Source: Bin87 sp965220265 (GTDB taxonomy: Bacteria > Chloroflexota > Dehalococcoidia > Lucifugimonadales > UBA3495). From it: 64,000 nucleotides of DNA. The first letter of the stretch is position 1. Each line of letters begins with the position of its first letter. Below are positions 27,597-36,053 of this stretch, one piece after another. The DNA lies in contig CBDCPM010000004.1 of NCBI GenBank assembly GCA_965220265.1, positions 2,976,001-3,040,000 of the forward strand, written 5' to 3'. Both the position numbers and the translations under genes were made by a program. The notes under the pieces are model-generated. The model was not told the DNA's origin and did no database searches. It saw only the letters and a program-made list of their open reading frames with translations.

Positions 27597-28157
27597 CCTC
27601 ACACGCTGTCATTGCGAGCAGAGCGCGGCAATCTCGTCGCCTCACACGCTGTCATTGCGAGCAGAGCGCGGCAATCTCGTCGCCTCACATGCCGTCATTG
27701 CGAGCGGAGCGCGGCAATCTCGTCGCCTCACACGCTGTCATTGCGAGCGGAGCGCGGCAATCTCGTCGCCTCACACGCTGTCATTGCGAGCGGAGCGCGG
27801 CAATCTCGTCGCCTCATGCGCCGTCATCGCGAGCGGAGCGCGGCAATCTCGTCGCCTCATGCGCCGTCATCGCGAGCGGAGCGCGGCAATCTCGTCGCCT
27901 CACACGCTGTCATTGCGAGCGGAGCGCGGCAATCTCGTCGCCTCACACGCTGTCATTGCGAGCGGAGCGCGGCAATCTCGTCGCCTCATGCGCCGTCATC
28001 GCGAGCGCAGCGTGGCAATCTCGTCGCCTCATGCGCCGTCATCGCGAGCGGAGCGCGGCAATCTCGTCGCCTCATGCGCCGTCATCGCGAGCGGAGCGCG
28101 GCAATCTCGTCGCCTCATGCGCCGTCATTGCGAGCGGAGCGCGGCAATCTCGTCTCT
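27597..28157. repeat. Tandem array 3: 13 copies of a 43-bp unit containing the whole dispersed repeat
   Basis: TCATTGCGAGC or TCATCGCGAGC starts recur exactly every 43 bp from 27609 to 28125, 13 copies. Each unit is the dispersed repeat (to GGCAATCTCGTCG) plus CCTCACACGCTG or CCTCATGCGCCG. The first two copies have GCAGAGCG in place of GCGGAGCG. Here the whole repeat has been multiplied, not just its left half as in array 1. Confidence 0.93.
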
Positions 28158-28262
28158 ACCGTACCACGCGTAGGGCCGAATAATCATTCCCCCAGCACGC
28201 CCGCCCTTGCGCCTCCGCCCGGAGCCCGTGCCGTATAATGCCGCCCTGCTGGAGGTCCCCCT

Positions 28263-29465
28263 ATGCCCCTCATCCTGACCAACGCCAACCTCATCGACTG
28301 CGTCAACGAGGGCGTCACTCCCGACGCCACCGTCGTCATCGATGACGACCGCATCGTGGAGGTCGGCTCCGGCCGGCCCGCATCAGCCAGTGCCCGCGTC
28401 ATCGACCTGCACGGCGCATTCCTCCTGCCCGGCCTCTGGGACGTCCACATCCATCCCGAGTATCCCGTCCCGCCCGGTATGACCGTGGCCCAGGAGACCG
28501 CCAACTTCGGCCGCCAGCTCTCCCTCGCCCTAACCGAGGCCGGTGTCACCGCCGTGCGCTGCGGCGGCGCGGCCCACTTCATGGACGTTGCCTGGAAGGG
28601 CGCCTTCGACTCCGGCGACGTGATCGGCCCCCGCGTCTTCGCCTCCGGCTACTTCCTCACCACCACCGGCGGCCACTTCCTCTCCTCCGGCCAGGCCCGC
28701 GAGTGCGACGGCCCCTACGGCTTCGTCCAGGCCATCCGCGAGCAGATCAAGAACGGCGTCGACCACATCAAACTCAACCTCACCGGCGGCATCATGGGCC
28801 CCGACTGGGACCGTCACTGGCACTCCTTCTTCCTCGAGGAGGAGCTCACCGCCGCCTTCGCCATCGCCCGCCAGCGCGAGTTTCCGGTGATGGCCCACGC
28901 TGCGAATCCGGACGCCGTCAAGTCCGCCCTCCGCCTCGGCGCCAACACCGTCGAGCACGGCTACATCATGGACGAGGAGTGCATCGCCACCCTTGCCGAG
29001 TCCCCCACCTGGTACGTGCCCACCCTGGCCATCTCCCACCTCACCGAGGGCCAGGCCCAGAACGACTACGAGCGCCGGTGGCTGGCCCAGCGCAACATCG
29101 CTACCGAGCTCCAGTGCCGCGCCGACGCCGCCTCCGATGAGCACGCCCACTGGTTCCGCCGCGCCCTGGATTCCGGTGTGAAGATGGCCCTCGGTTCCGA
29201 CATTCGCCCCCTGCGCGAGGCCGCCTTGCTGGAAATGGGTCTCTGGGTTCGCGACGGCGCGACCCCCTGGCAGACCCTCCAGGCCGCCACCCGCAATGCC
29301 GCCGAGCTATGCGGCGTCGGCGATCAGCTGGGCACCATCGAAGCCGGCAAGCTCGCCGACCTCATCGTCGTCGCCGCCAACCCCCTCGACGACATCAACC
29401 ACCTGCGCCAACTCCAACTGGTCATCAAAAACGGCCGCATCGTCTCCGACAAGCGGCCAGCGTAG
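28263..29465 (+). CDS. Amidohydrolase-superfamily metal-dependent hydrolase
   Basis: 400 aa, full family length. It has the N-terminal beta-sandwich start (LILTNANLIDCVNEG), the first metal ligands in DVHIH, the probable carboxylated lysine in HIKLNLTGG, further histidines in MAHAANP and VEHGYIMDEE, and the catalytic aspartate in ALGSDIRPL. The C-terminal GTIEAGKLADLIVVAANPLD closes the sandwich. It is of the imidazolonepropionase-like / Xaa-Pro-type branch that cleaves amide bonds in small molecules; the substrate cannot be told. The ATG at 28263 has GGAGG 7 nt upstream. It begins directly after tandem array 3, whose DNA is therefore its upstream region. Confidence 0.88.
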   Translation: MPLILTNANLIDCVNEGVTPDATVVIDDDRIVEVGSGRPASASARVIDLHGAFLLPGLWDVHIHPEYPVPPGMTVAQETANFGRQLSLALTEAGVTAVRCGGAAHFMDVAWKGAFDSGDVIGPRVFASGYFLTTTGGHFLSSGQARECDGPYGFVQAIREQIKNGVDHIKLNLTGGIMGPDWDRHWHSFFLEEELTAAFAIARQREFPVMAHAANPDAVKSALRLGANTVEHGYIMDEECIATLAESPTWYVPTLAISHLTEGQAQNDYERRWLAQRNIATELQCRADAASDEHAHWFRRALDSGVKMALGSDIRPLREAALLEMGLWVRDGATPWQTLQAATRNAAELCGVGDQLGTIEAGKLADLIVVAANPLDDINHLRQLQLVIKNGRIVSDKRPA

Positions 29466-29466
29466 G

Positions 29467-29991
29467 TCAGTTAGCCGGTTCCGTCTGGGCAAGCCGTTCG
29501 GACGGACGCCACGGTTTCGCCGCCGGTTCCACACCCACCGGGTCAAGGCGATAGACCTTGCCGTACTGTGCGGCGGTTTCCAAATCCCCACGTTTTAAGG
29601 CTTGGTAGGCGGCATACGAACGCTCTGAATCGGCTGGTGGTATGCCTGCCCCCCACGGCGAACCGGGATGGGCAAACTCGATCTGCAGTTCAGCCGCGTA
29701 ACCGTTGGTTTCTACCATCAGTGTACGGATACGTCCGGATTCCGAGTTCGTGGGGCTCTCGCCATGCCGGTCGGCGACTGGAACCATTCTGTAAAGTTCA
29801 CCGTAGGAAGCCGCGAAATCAAGATAACCGCGGTCTATGGCTTCCCGTATATCTTCGATCCGATCCAAATCAAAAACGCGAACGAGGATGCCCCGAGGGT
29901 GATCGGGATCAATCAACACCTGTTCCATGCGGACGGCATAGCCCTTGTAGTAAATCATGCGGTGGATGATTTCTTTCTCGTGATGTTTCAT
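29467..29991 (-). CDS. Unknown protein with two internal repeats, partner of the upstream DUF4258-like gene
   Basis: 174 aa, soluble. It is not recognised. Two segments resemble each other: AIDRGYLDFAASYGELYRMV and ALKRGDLETAAQYGKVYRLD, about 95 residues apart, so the protein is likely an internal duplication. I chose the ATG at 29991, which overlaps the stop of the upstream gene as ATGA, indicating coupled translation. With the preceding small gene it forms a two-gene unit whose shape is like a toxin-antitoxin pair, but neither a DNA-binding domain nor a known antitoxin motif can be seen here. The stop lies 1 nt beyond that of the convergent amidohydrolase gene. Confidence 0.65.
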   Translation of the reverse strand: MKHHEKEIIHRMIYYKGYAVRMEQVLIDPDHPRGILVRVFDLDRIEDIREAIDRGYLDFAASYGELYRMVPVADRHGESPTNSESGRIRTLMVETNGYAAELQIEFAHPGSPWGAGIPPADSERSYAAYQALKRGDLETAAQYGKVYRLDPVGVEPAAKPWRPSERLAQTEPAN

Positions 29992-30311
29992 CGGCGTCGC
30001 CTCGTCATTAAGTCTGGTTCCCACCGATCATCCGGACGGTATGCAGTTATAACCCAAGCTGCATCAGCGCCATCACTTCTGATGCCCCATACTACATGCA
30101 GGGCTAGTCCTTCTTCGTCATATTGTAATAGCAAAAGGCTTGGACCGATGTCGTCCGGAGGATATTCCTCAACAACGATGACATCAGCAATGCCGTAGGC
30201 CAAGTCCGTTTCCGGCAACGTGCGTTGCCGCATTCGAAGGCCGCCATGTCCGGTTGGCGCTACCATACCGGCGGCGACCAGTGCCTGCACCTGTTCAAGC
30301 AGGCTGGGCAT
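29988..30311 (-). CDS. DUF4258-like small protein (possible RNase toxin)
   Basis: 107 aa. The C-terminal half reads LHVVWGIRSDGADAAWVITAYRPDDRWEP followed by DLMTRRRR (shown in two pieces). This is the DUF4258 pattern (LHVV-x(n)-VITAYRPD-x-W-x-x-D-x-x-R-R), a family related to RelE-like toxins. The N-terminal part has GGLRMRQR, as in the family's start (S-x-H-A-x-x-R-M-x-x-R), though the usual His is not clear. It overlaps the next gene by four bases (ATGA). The antitoxin usually paired with DUF4258 (a YgiT zinc-finger type) was not found. Function as a toxin is inference from family. Confidence 0.65.
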   Translation of the reverse strand: MPSLLEQVQALVAAGMVAPTGHGGLRMRQRTLPETDLAYGIADVIVVEEYPPDDIGPSLLLLQYDEEGLALHVVWGIRSDGADAAWVITAYRPDDRWEPDLMTRRRR

Positions 30312-30336
30312 GGCCTGGCCGCCGCCGAAACCGAGC

Positions 30337-31260
30337 TTACAGAAGCGCCACCGGGTTCACCGGCGAGCCCGTGCCGCCAACTACGCGCAGCGGGTTGATG
30401 GTCAGCATGAACTCCCAGCGGCCCTCTTCAGCGCATGCTTCCGCCAGCGGCTGCAGCAGCGCGTTGTCCAGCAGCCCGATGCCGTACGCGAAAATGCTCC
30501 CGTGCACCGACCAGGGCAGGTCGTAGCCGTTGGGCGTGTGGTCCATCATGTCCCATACCAGGATGCAGCAGTCGCTCTGCCGGATGAACTTCAGGCAAGA
30601 CGCGTGCAGCCCGGGACGCTGCGCCGCGTCGCTGCCCCAGATGGCGTTGCCGTCGGCGTTCCACTTCTCGCGGCCGCCGTACACCACCAGGGCGTCGCCC
30701 GGTTCCATCTGCACCCCCTGGGCGTCGCAGATATCCTGCAATTCCCAAGCGTGGATGGGCGTTTCCTGGGTCACGTAATCGGTGCCCCGGTGCCGCGGCA
30801 CGTCCAGCAGCACGCCTCGAGTGATGATGCCCTCCTTCCAGTGCTCCACCGACCCGTACTTGGCCCCGTCGAACTGGATCATCTCGTTGGGATCCTTCCC
30901 GTTCCACATCCCGTTGTGGTCCCACACGTGGCAAAGCGCGTCCAGGTGGGTTGTGGCGGTGCCGTGGTAGGAGATGCCGTAGTAGTCCGTGGACATCCCG
31001 CCGCCCGGCTCTCGCGGCCCCTTCCGCATGTAGTGGATGGCCGGCGTCGGGTTGTTCGGAGCTGGCGTTACCGGAAACTCCCGGCTCAGCGACACCGCCC
31101 GCCCCGTCTTGATCAGACCGGCGGCCCGCAGGCGCTTGGCGTCGTCAACCATGTTGACCGCGCCCTTCTGGTCGTCCGGACCCCAGCGGCCCCAGTTCAC
31201 GTCGTCCTTCAGGTAGCCAAGCACTTCCTCTCTGCTGGGTACTTCCCGGTTGGTGGTCAT
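30337..31260 (-). CDS. Cyclase-family (kynurenine formamidase-like) metal-dependent hydrolase
   Basis: 307 aa. The family (PF04199) uses an H-x-G-T-H-x-D metal site; here it reads YHGTATTHLDALCHVW (about 99-114). Other conserved pieces are VSLSREFPVTPAPN, TRGVLLDVPRH, LQDICDAQGVQMEPGDALVV and GLHASCLKFI. Such enzymes open rings or cleave formamides and lactones in degradation pathways. The substrate is not predictable. The ATG at 31260 is preceded by GGAGGG. Neighbouring catabolic genes (amidohydrolase, TenA, CoA-transferases) agree with a degradative life style but do not form one operon. Confidence 0.87.
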   Translation of the reverse strand: MTTNREVPSREEVLGYLKDDVNWGRWGPDDQKGAVNMVDDAKRLRAAGLIKTGRAVSLSREFPVTPAPNNPTPAIHYMRKGPREPGGGMSTDYYGISYHGTATTHLDALCHVWDHNGMWNGKDPNEMIQFDGAKYGSVEHWKEGIITRGVLLDVPRHRGTDYVTQETPIHAWELQDICDAQGVQMEPGDALVVYGGREKWNADGNAIWGSDAAQRPGLHASCLKFIRQSDCCILVWDMMDHTPNGYDLPWSVHGSIFAYGIGLLDNALLQPLAEACAEEGRWEFMLTINPLRVVGGTGSPVNPVALL

Positions 31261-31912
31261 GTGTTTTCCCTCCGTAGCGGCGCGGTCGATCCCGCGCCGG
31301 TCGCATTCGCCGCAAGGTTGCCACTATGCGCCCACAATGACAAGAGGGAAGAGCGGTCCCGCCCACATTGCGAAACCGCCCCTTCAATCTGCCTGGATTT
31401 AGCGTCCGTTCATTCGCCGGGTTCGGCAGCCTTCCGGAGCCGGTTCATCTCGCCTTCCTCCAGCCTACCCAGCAGGTTCTGCCCAAAGTCGGTCGCGTAC
31501 CCGGTGATCCCGTGAACCACAACCCCGATCCCCCAGCCCAACAGCGGGCAGTAGAACCAAAGGCTCCCCGGTCTCGTCAGCAGATTCAGCGCCAGCAGGA
31601 CGCTGACGCGTGCCTACTTGCCTTCAAACTGTCATCGCGAGCGCCCTTTCCCTGTCATTGCGAGCGAAGCGCGGCAATCTCGTTGGTGGAGGAGAGGTCG
31701 TCCAAGAGACGTGATTGCCGCGGCGTACGCTCCTCGCAACGACAAACTGGCCACGCGTGAGCAGCACGACGACAATTGACGACGAGGTAGAACACCTGAT
31801 GCCCGAAGAATGACGGCTTCACCTGGGCACGTCTTCTGGCTTGCTGCCGTGATTCGTGCTCGGGATCAGCGATGGATTGTGCCACCATCGTCCTTCCGTC
31901 TCCGACGCACGT
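31261..31912. other. Repeat-bearing spacer
   Basis: Holds the remnant of a 2TM-domain gene (31410-31613, minus) and, at about 31638-31740, dispersed-repeat copies: TCATCGCGAGCGCCC, a full TCATTGCGAGCGAAGCGCGG copy at 31657, and an inverted, partial copy (GTGATTGCCGCGG ... CGCAACGACA) at about 31711-31742. No intact gene. Confidence 0.6.
31410..31613 (-). pseudogene. C-terminal remnant of a 2TM-domain membrane protein
   Basis: On the minus strand a frame without a start codon reads VLLALNLLTRPGSLWFYCPL, then LGWGIGVVVHGITGY, ending RKAAEPGE-stop at 31410. The family's pattern is N-x-L-L-x-x-P-G-x-L-W-F-x-W-P-L-x-G-W-G-I-G. The part before it, which should hold the first helix, is missing: an in-frame TAG (31614-31616) is followed by dispersed-repeat DNA. 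The repeat therefore seems to have replaced or invaded the 5' half of the gene. Confidence 0.6.
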
Positions 31913-32584
31913 TTACCTTTCCCAGTCCCGTCCGTGGTAGCAGGCTTCCCAGAACTGGTACTCATACCGCAGGGTCGTGCGGAAGATGCGCTCCAGGTTT
32001 GCCCGCTTCGTCGCGTTGGCCCGCTCGCCGGCGTCGTTAAGCCGTTCCGCGAACCAGGCAACCACATCGCCCAGGACGTCGGGGCTGTGGATGTCGATCC
32101 AGCCCTGGTAAACGGCGTTATTGGGCTGGGTGCCGGAGTTGATGAGCCGCTCCGCCCAGTCCAGGTAGGTGCCTTCGGTCACGTAAAAGAGGGCCAGCAG
32201 GTCGTCGAAGTCACCCTCCAACGCGGTCCGCACCATGAAGTCACCGAACCCCTGCGTCACCGGGTTGGCCTCGGTCTCCAGGTACTGCTCCGCCGTGACC
32301 CCCAAGTCGTGAAATCCGTTCAGGAACAGGTCGTTCTCGGCGGACAGGAAGTTGGACAGGAACCCGTTCAGTATTTTGCCGGCCTCGTAATCCGGCGCGG
32401 CCCGGGCAATGGCCATGGACGTCAGCTTCACCAGGTCCTTGCAGAACACGTAGTCCTGACGGAAGTAGCTGCGGAATTTGGCGATGTCCAGGCTCCCGTC
32501 GCCCATCTCCAGCACGAAGGGGTGCGTGACCATCGCCTCCCACTGGTCGTGATACTTGGCGCGCAGTTCGTCGGTCAATGGCAT
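31913..32584 (-). CDS. TenA-family (thiaminase II-like) protein
   Basis: 223 aa, the typical length of an all-helical TenA/heme-oxygenase-fold protein. Seen: FVLEMGDGSLDIAKFRSYFR, the D-Y-V-F and K-x-L-N-G-F helices, FYVTEGTYLDWAERL, and the C-terminal YEYQFWEACYH (aromatic, acidic and tyrosine residues that line the pyrimidine pocket). The catalytic cysteine of classical TenA would lie near the F-Y-V-T-E-G stretch and no cysteine is there, so it may belong to the TenA_E group. TenA salvages amino-pyrimidines from degraded thiamine. The ATG at 32584 has GGAG about 10 nt upstream. No thiamine genes are adjacent. Confidence 0.83.
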   Translation of the reverse strand: MPLTDELRAKYHDQWEAMVTHPFVLEMGDGSLDIAKFRSYFRQDYVFCKDLVKLTSMAIARAAPDYEAGKILNGFLSNFLSAENDLFLNGFHDLGVTAEQYLETEANPVTQGFGDFMVRTALEGDFDDLLALFYVTEGTYLDWAERLINSGTQPNNAVYQGWIDIHSPDVLGDVVAWFAERLNDAGERANATKRANLERIFRTTLRYEYQFWEACYHGRDWER

Positions 32585-32768
32585 AGCGTGTGCTCCGTAA
32601 GGAAAGGCTGTTATCGCCGCGACATGTTCATTGCCGGAACGCTATCGTCGCCGCAACGTTGTGATAGCGCAGAGCATATCGACGCGGCAATCTGGTCTCT
32701 GCTGACCCTGCCCTGCGCGGTGACCCGCCCAACGAACCCGCCCGCGGGCCCTGGTCGCCCCTAATCAG

Positions 32769-33203
32769 TCACGCCGATTCGGCAAGGCATCCGAAGAATC
32801 GATCCATCATCCCCTTGGCCACCGAGCCCATCATCCGCTGGCCGACCCGCGCCACCGATCCGCCCACCTGGCCGTCGGTGTCCACGTGCAGGTTGGTTCC
32901 GCCGTCCGCACCGGGAGTCAGCGTCACGCTGGATACGCCACTGGCGAACCCCAGGTTCCCGGAACCCTCGATCGCCATCTTGTAGGAATGAGGCGCATCC
33001 AGTTCCGACAGCGCCACGGTCGCCGTGAAATTTCCGCTGATCGGCCCCACCCGAACCGTTGCGCTGGTCCGGTACCGGTCCGGCCCGTCCGGGTCGATGC
33101 CGCGGCACCCGGGGATGCAGCCAGCCAGCACGTCAGGGTTCATCAGCGCATCCCAGACGGCCTGCGGTTCCTTGTGGAAATGGTAATCGCCGGAAAGTTC
33201 CAT
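32769..33203 (-). CDS. CoxG-like SRPBCC protein
   Basis: 144 aa. The sequence begins MELSGDYHFHKEPQAVWDAL and continues with LAGCIPGCRGID, RVGPISGNFTATVAL and a C-terminal amphipathic helix (GSVAKGMMDRFFGCLAE). This is the carbon-monoxide-dehydrogenase subunit G / polyketide-cyclase-like fold. CoxG is thought to anchor the CO dehydrogenase maturation machinery to the membrane, but many homologues have no cox genes nearby, as here. I chose the ATG at 33203, where the conserved start lies; a longer frame from 33281 is not family-like. The role in this organism cannot be deduced. Confidence 0.83.
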   Translation of the reverse strand: MELSGDYHFHKEPQAVWDALMNPDVLAGCIPGCRGIDPDGPDRYRTSATVRVGPISGNFTATVALSELDAPHSYKMAIEGSGNLGFASGVSSVTLTPGADGGTNLHVDTDGQVGGSVARVGQRMMGSVAKGMMDRFFGCLAESA

Positions 33204-33329
33204 AGTGCGCCGATTATAGCAGGCCAAACACTGCCATATTGCCCGCGGTCTACCGGGTGCGACCGTCTTATCCGCCGACACGGGCGTGCGTGCCGTGCGT
33301 CGCGTTTGCTGCCCGATCTGACGCGGCGG

Positions 33330-34007
33330 CTAATCGTCAGAGGTAGTCGCAGGCGTGCTTTCAGCCGCTCCCGTGGCCGGTGGCGTGGACTCCGCCTTCT
33401 TCGCCGGGAACACCGCCTGGAACAACCCGTACACGAACCGCAGCCCGAACTCCAGTGCAATCAGGAACGCCAGGTAGTAGAAGATGGTTTCGGCCAGACT
33501 TCTGGTCTGCCGCAAAACCTCCAGCGACGCCTCCACGTCGAAGAACGTCGTGTCGATCAGGAAGATCGCCAGCACCGCAAAGGGCAGGATCTTCGCCAGG
33601 TCGCGCGACAGGTCCTCGTCGTAGTACGCGCACACCCGTATGGTGCTGACGGTGGCCAACGCTATCAGGAGAATGTCCGACATCTCCCGCCCTTCCGACA
33701 GGAAAGACAGCATGAGTGTCAGCACCACAAACCAGAAAAACGCGAAAGCCGGAAACAGGATGACATACTTGGCGACGTACCCGACAAGGTGCAACAAGTC
33801 GCGCAGCACGGGGATGCTCGAGTTGTCATGCTTGGAAAAGTCCAGGTTGAACATGTCCCGTCCGGCGATGAACCGGTAAAACCTGAAAATAAACACGGCG
33901 TAAATCGCCATGGCCAGCGCGTACACCGCCACGGGGCCCAGAACCCGCAACGCCTCGTCCACGATCAACCCGCCGGGGAACAACGCGTCAATTCCCGAAG
34001 GTCCCAT
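33330..34007 (-). CDS. Polytopic membrane protein, function unknown
   Basis: 225 aa with five or so membrane segments: about 20-42 (LGPVAVYALAMAIYAVFIF), 70-105 (LHLVGYVAKYVILFPAFAFF), 110-130, 145-165 and 175-205. A cluster of charged residues (RFIAGRDMFNLDF, YYDEDLSRDLAK) lies on the loops, and a Thr/Ala/Pro-rich tail of about 25 residues ends the chain. No family is recognised with confidence. It stands between CoxG-like and hydantoinase genes without an obvious operon link. The ATG at 34007 is the first good start. Confidence 0.75.
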   Translation of the reverse strand: MGPSGIDALFPGGLIVDEALRVLGPVAVYALAMAIYAVFIFRFYRFIAGRDMFNLDFSKHDNSSIPVLRDLLHLVGYVAKYVILFPAFAFFWFVVLTLMLSFLSEGREMSDILLIALATVSTIRVCAYYDEDLSRDLAKILPFAVLAIFLIDTTFFDVEASLEVLRQTRSLAETIFYYLAFLIALEFGLRFVYGLFQAVFPAKKAESTPPATGAAESTPATTSDD

Positions 34008-34106
34008 ATACTCCCTCGTCGTTTGTCATCGAGCGAATGCTGCCGTCCTATGCTTTGCTAACCGCGCCGGACATCCCTGGGCAGAGGTCTACCCTTCAGC
34101 AGACGT

Positions 34107-35357
34107 CTACCGTTCATCGGCCAGCAGCACCGCGTTCAGCAGCACCTGGGCTCCGTTGGCGCAGTCTTCGGGCGTGCTGTACTCGGCCGGCGCGTGGCTG
34201 ATGCCGCCCACGCTGGGTACGAACACCATGGCCGCCGGCGTTATCGCGGCGATGGCCTGGGCGTCGTGACCGGCGCCACTGGGTAGGCTCACGTGCTCCA
34301 GCCCCGCCATCCCCGCCGCGTCCGCGATCAGTTGCTGCATATTGCCCGAAATTGGCACCGACGGCGTGTTGCGCTGGGCCGTCACGGTAACCGCCACCTG
34401 CTCGGCGTGGCCCACTTCCTCGGCGGTGCGGCGCAGCTCCACCTCCGCCGCGGCCAGCGATTCCATTCGTTCGTCCCGGAACTCCACGCCCATTTGCACG
34501 CGGCCCGGTATCACGTTGCTCGCGTTGGGATGCACGTCCATGGAGCCCACCGTGCCCACGCGGCACACCTCCATCTCGCCAGCGATGCGTCGCACCGCCA
34601 ACGCGATCTGCGCCGCCGCCGACATGGCGTCCCGTCGCAGCGCCATGGGCGTGGTCCCAGCGTGGTTGGCCTCGCCCACGATGTCCACATGGTAAACCGA
34701 GCGGCCAGTGATCCCCGTCACCACTCCGATTGGGAAGCCGCCCCGGTGTAGCGTCGGCCCCTGCTCGATGTGCAGTTCCAGGTAGCAGGCCAGCTCTTCG
34801 GGCCGGCGCCGCGCCGCCTCGACGCGGGAGATGTTGCCGCCAACGCCAGGAAGCGTATCCGCCAGCGTAACCCCGTCGTCCGCTACAGCCGCGAAGTCCT
34901 CCGGCTCCCACAGTCCCGCCACCGCGCGGCTCCCCAGTAGCCAGCGGTGGAAGCTGGTGCCCTCCTCGTTGGTGAAAACCATCACCTCGACCGGGTGTCT
35001 GGGGACCCGCCCGGCGTCGCGCAACGACCCCACGACTTCCACTGCGGCGATGACTCCCAGTGCGCCGTCATACGCGCCCCCGCTGGGTACCGTGTCCGTG
35101 TGGGAGCCCAGCACGACAGCCGGCATGCTCGGGTCGGTCCCTTCCACCCGCCCAATGATGTTGCCGGCCGGGTCGATGCGCACGGACATGCCCGCACCGC
35201 GCATCAGGCCGATAACGTAGTCTCGGCCGGCAACATCCTGCCGGGAGAAAGCCACCCGCTGCATCCCGAATTCGTCGCGGCCGATCTCCCCGAGGGCTTT
35301 CAGGTTGTCGTTCAGGCGGGCTGAGTTTATGGCAGCCGATGCGGGTGTTGCGGTCAT
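34107..35357 (-). CDS. Zn-dependent amidase of the N-carbamoyl-amino-acid hydrolase / allantoate amidohydrolase family
   Basis: 416 aa. M20-peptidase-like metal residues are seen in order: LGSHTDTVPSGG (His, then Asp of YDGALGV), TNEEGTSFHRW (the Glu-Glu pair), LELHIEQGP, and the late metal histidine in GGISHAPAEYS. The lid domain carries VGEANHAGTTPM and RDAMSAAAQ, typical of the family. It releases ammonia or CO2 from N-carbamoyl amino acids or ureido compounds, so it helps use organic nitrogen. The ATG at 35357 has GGAAGGG 5 nt upstream; a frame from 35498 adds a spurious tail. Exact substrate unknown. Confidence 0.9.
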   Translation of the reverse strand: MTATPASAAINSARLNDNLKALGEIGRDEFGMQRVAFSRQDVAGRDYVIGLMRGAGMSVRIDPAGNIIGRVEGTDPSMPAVVLGSHTDTVPSGGAYDGALGVIAAVEVVGSLRDAGRVPRHPVEVMVFTNEEGTSFHRWLLGSRAVAGLWEPEDFAAVADDGVTLADTLPGVGGNISRVEAARRRPEELACYLELHIEQGPTLHRGGFPIGVVTGITGRSVYHVDIVGEANHAGTTPMALRRDAMSAAAQIALAVRRIAGEMEVCRVGTVGSMDVHPNASNVIPGRVQMGVEFRDERMESLAAAEVELRRTAEEVGHAEQVAVTVTAQRNTPSVPISGNMQQLIADAAGMAGLEHVSLPSGAGHDAQAIAAITPAAMVFVPSVGGISHAPAEYSTPEDCANGAQVLLNAVLLADER

Positions 35358-35422
35358 ATTCCCTTCCAGTTGGTTGTGCAGTGGTATCGGGATGTAATGG
35401 CGGAGCGCGGCAGTCCCTCGAT

Positions 35423-36019
35423 TTACCGGCGGCCGGGCCCGCGGAAGGGGCTCTCCATGTAATCGCCGACTTTCAGCGTGCCAAGAATATCGCTCCATGC
35501 CGCTTTGGCTCGCTCCGAATGGTCGTCCCAGTAGTCCATGGCGATGATCGCCAGCAGCGCCGTCGAGGCTTTCATAGCGTAGCAGAGCCTGGTGTGGGCC
35601 GGTCGCTTCTCCACCGGGTCAATGAAGTCCATCTCGGCCCAAACAATGGTCGTGTCGTCCACCCGTATGGTCAGCGGACTCCCCACTCGCGTCGGCTCCC
35701 GTTCGTCGTCAGCGATGTTCTTCTTGAGCCAGTCGGTGATAGGCGGTTCTTCCCACGGCTGCAACTGCGACCATTCGACATCGGGTCGAGACGCTGCCAG
35801 GTACATCACCCGCACGTCCAGTCGGATGTCGTCGTTGGGCGGCTTGCCGTCAAAGAACTGGAATGACTTCGATCCCTTTGGCATGTCTATGGTCCAGGTG
35901 TTCGGGACCTCGAACCGGACCGCCCCCTGGTTCGCCACGAAAATCCGGTTGCCGGGCTTCGCCGTCCACCCGTGGTTGTCGGGCAGGTTGAATTCGCGGC
36001 GCTCCCATCTCGTGCCCAT
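35423..36019 (-). CDS. Hypothetical soluble protein
   Basis: 198 aa with no signal peptide or membrane helix. It has the overall look of a PsbP/DUF1795-like fold: RFEVPNTWTIDMPKGSKSF, a long central strand region, RVDDTTIVWAEMDFID, and ALLAIIAMDYWDDHSERAKAA followed by WSDILGTLKVGD near the end. I cannot name a family. The gene lies 35 nt after the dehydrogenase gene on the same strand (36054-37130), so the two may be co-transcribed, and is 66 nt before the carbamoylase. Confidence concerns only that it is a coding gene. Confidence 0.7.
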   Translation of the reverse strand: MGTRWERREFNLPDNHGWTAKPGNRIFVANQGAVRFEVPNTWTIDMPKGSKSFQFFDGKPPNDDIRLDVRVMYLAASRPDVEWSQLQPWEEPPITDWLKKNIADDEREPTRVGSPLTIRVDDTTIVWAEMDFIDPVEKRPAHTRLCYAMKASTALLAIIAMDYWDDHSERAKAAWSDILGTLKVGDYMESPFRGPGRR

Positions 36020-36053
36020 TTCCGCTCACTTCGCCCTTGGCTTCACGGCCCGC

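Noticed and set aside
24255..28157. CRISPR array
   Set aside because: Units are directly adjacent with no unique spacers, and no cas genes are in the window.
27555..28238. Frames through array 3 (CHCERSAAISSPH-like)
   Set aside because: Translation of the dispersed repeat; such proteins are annotation artefacts.
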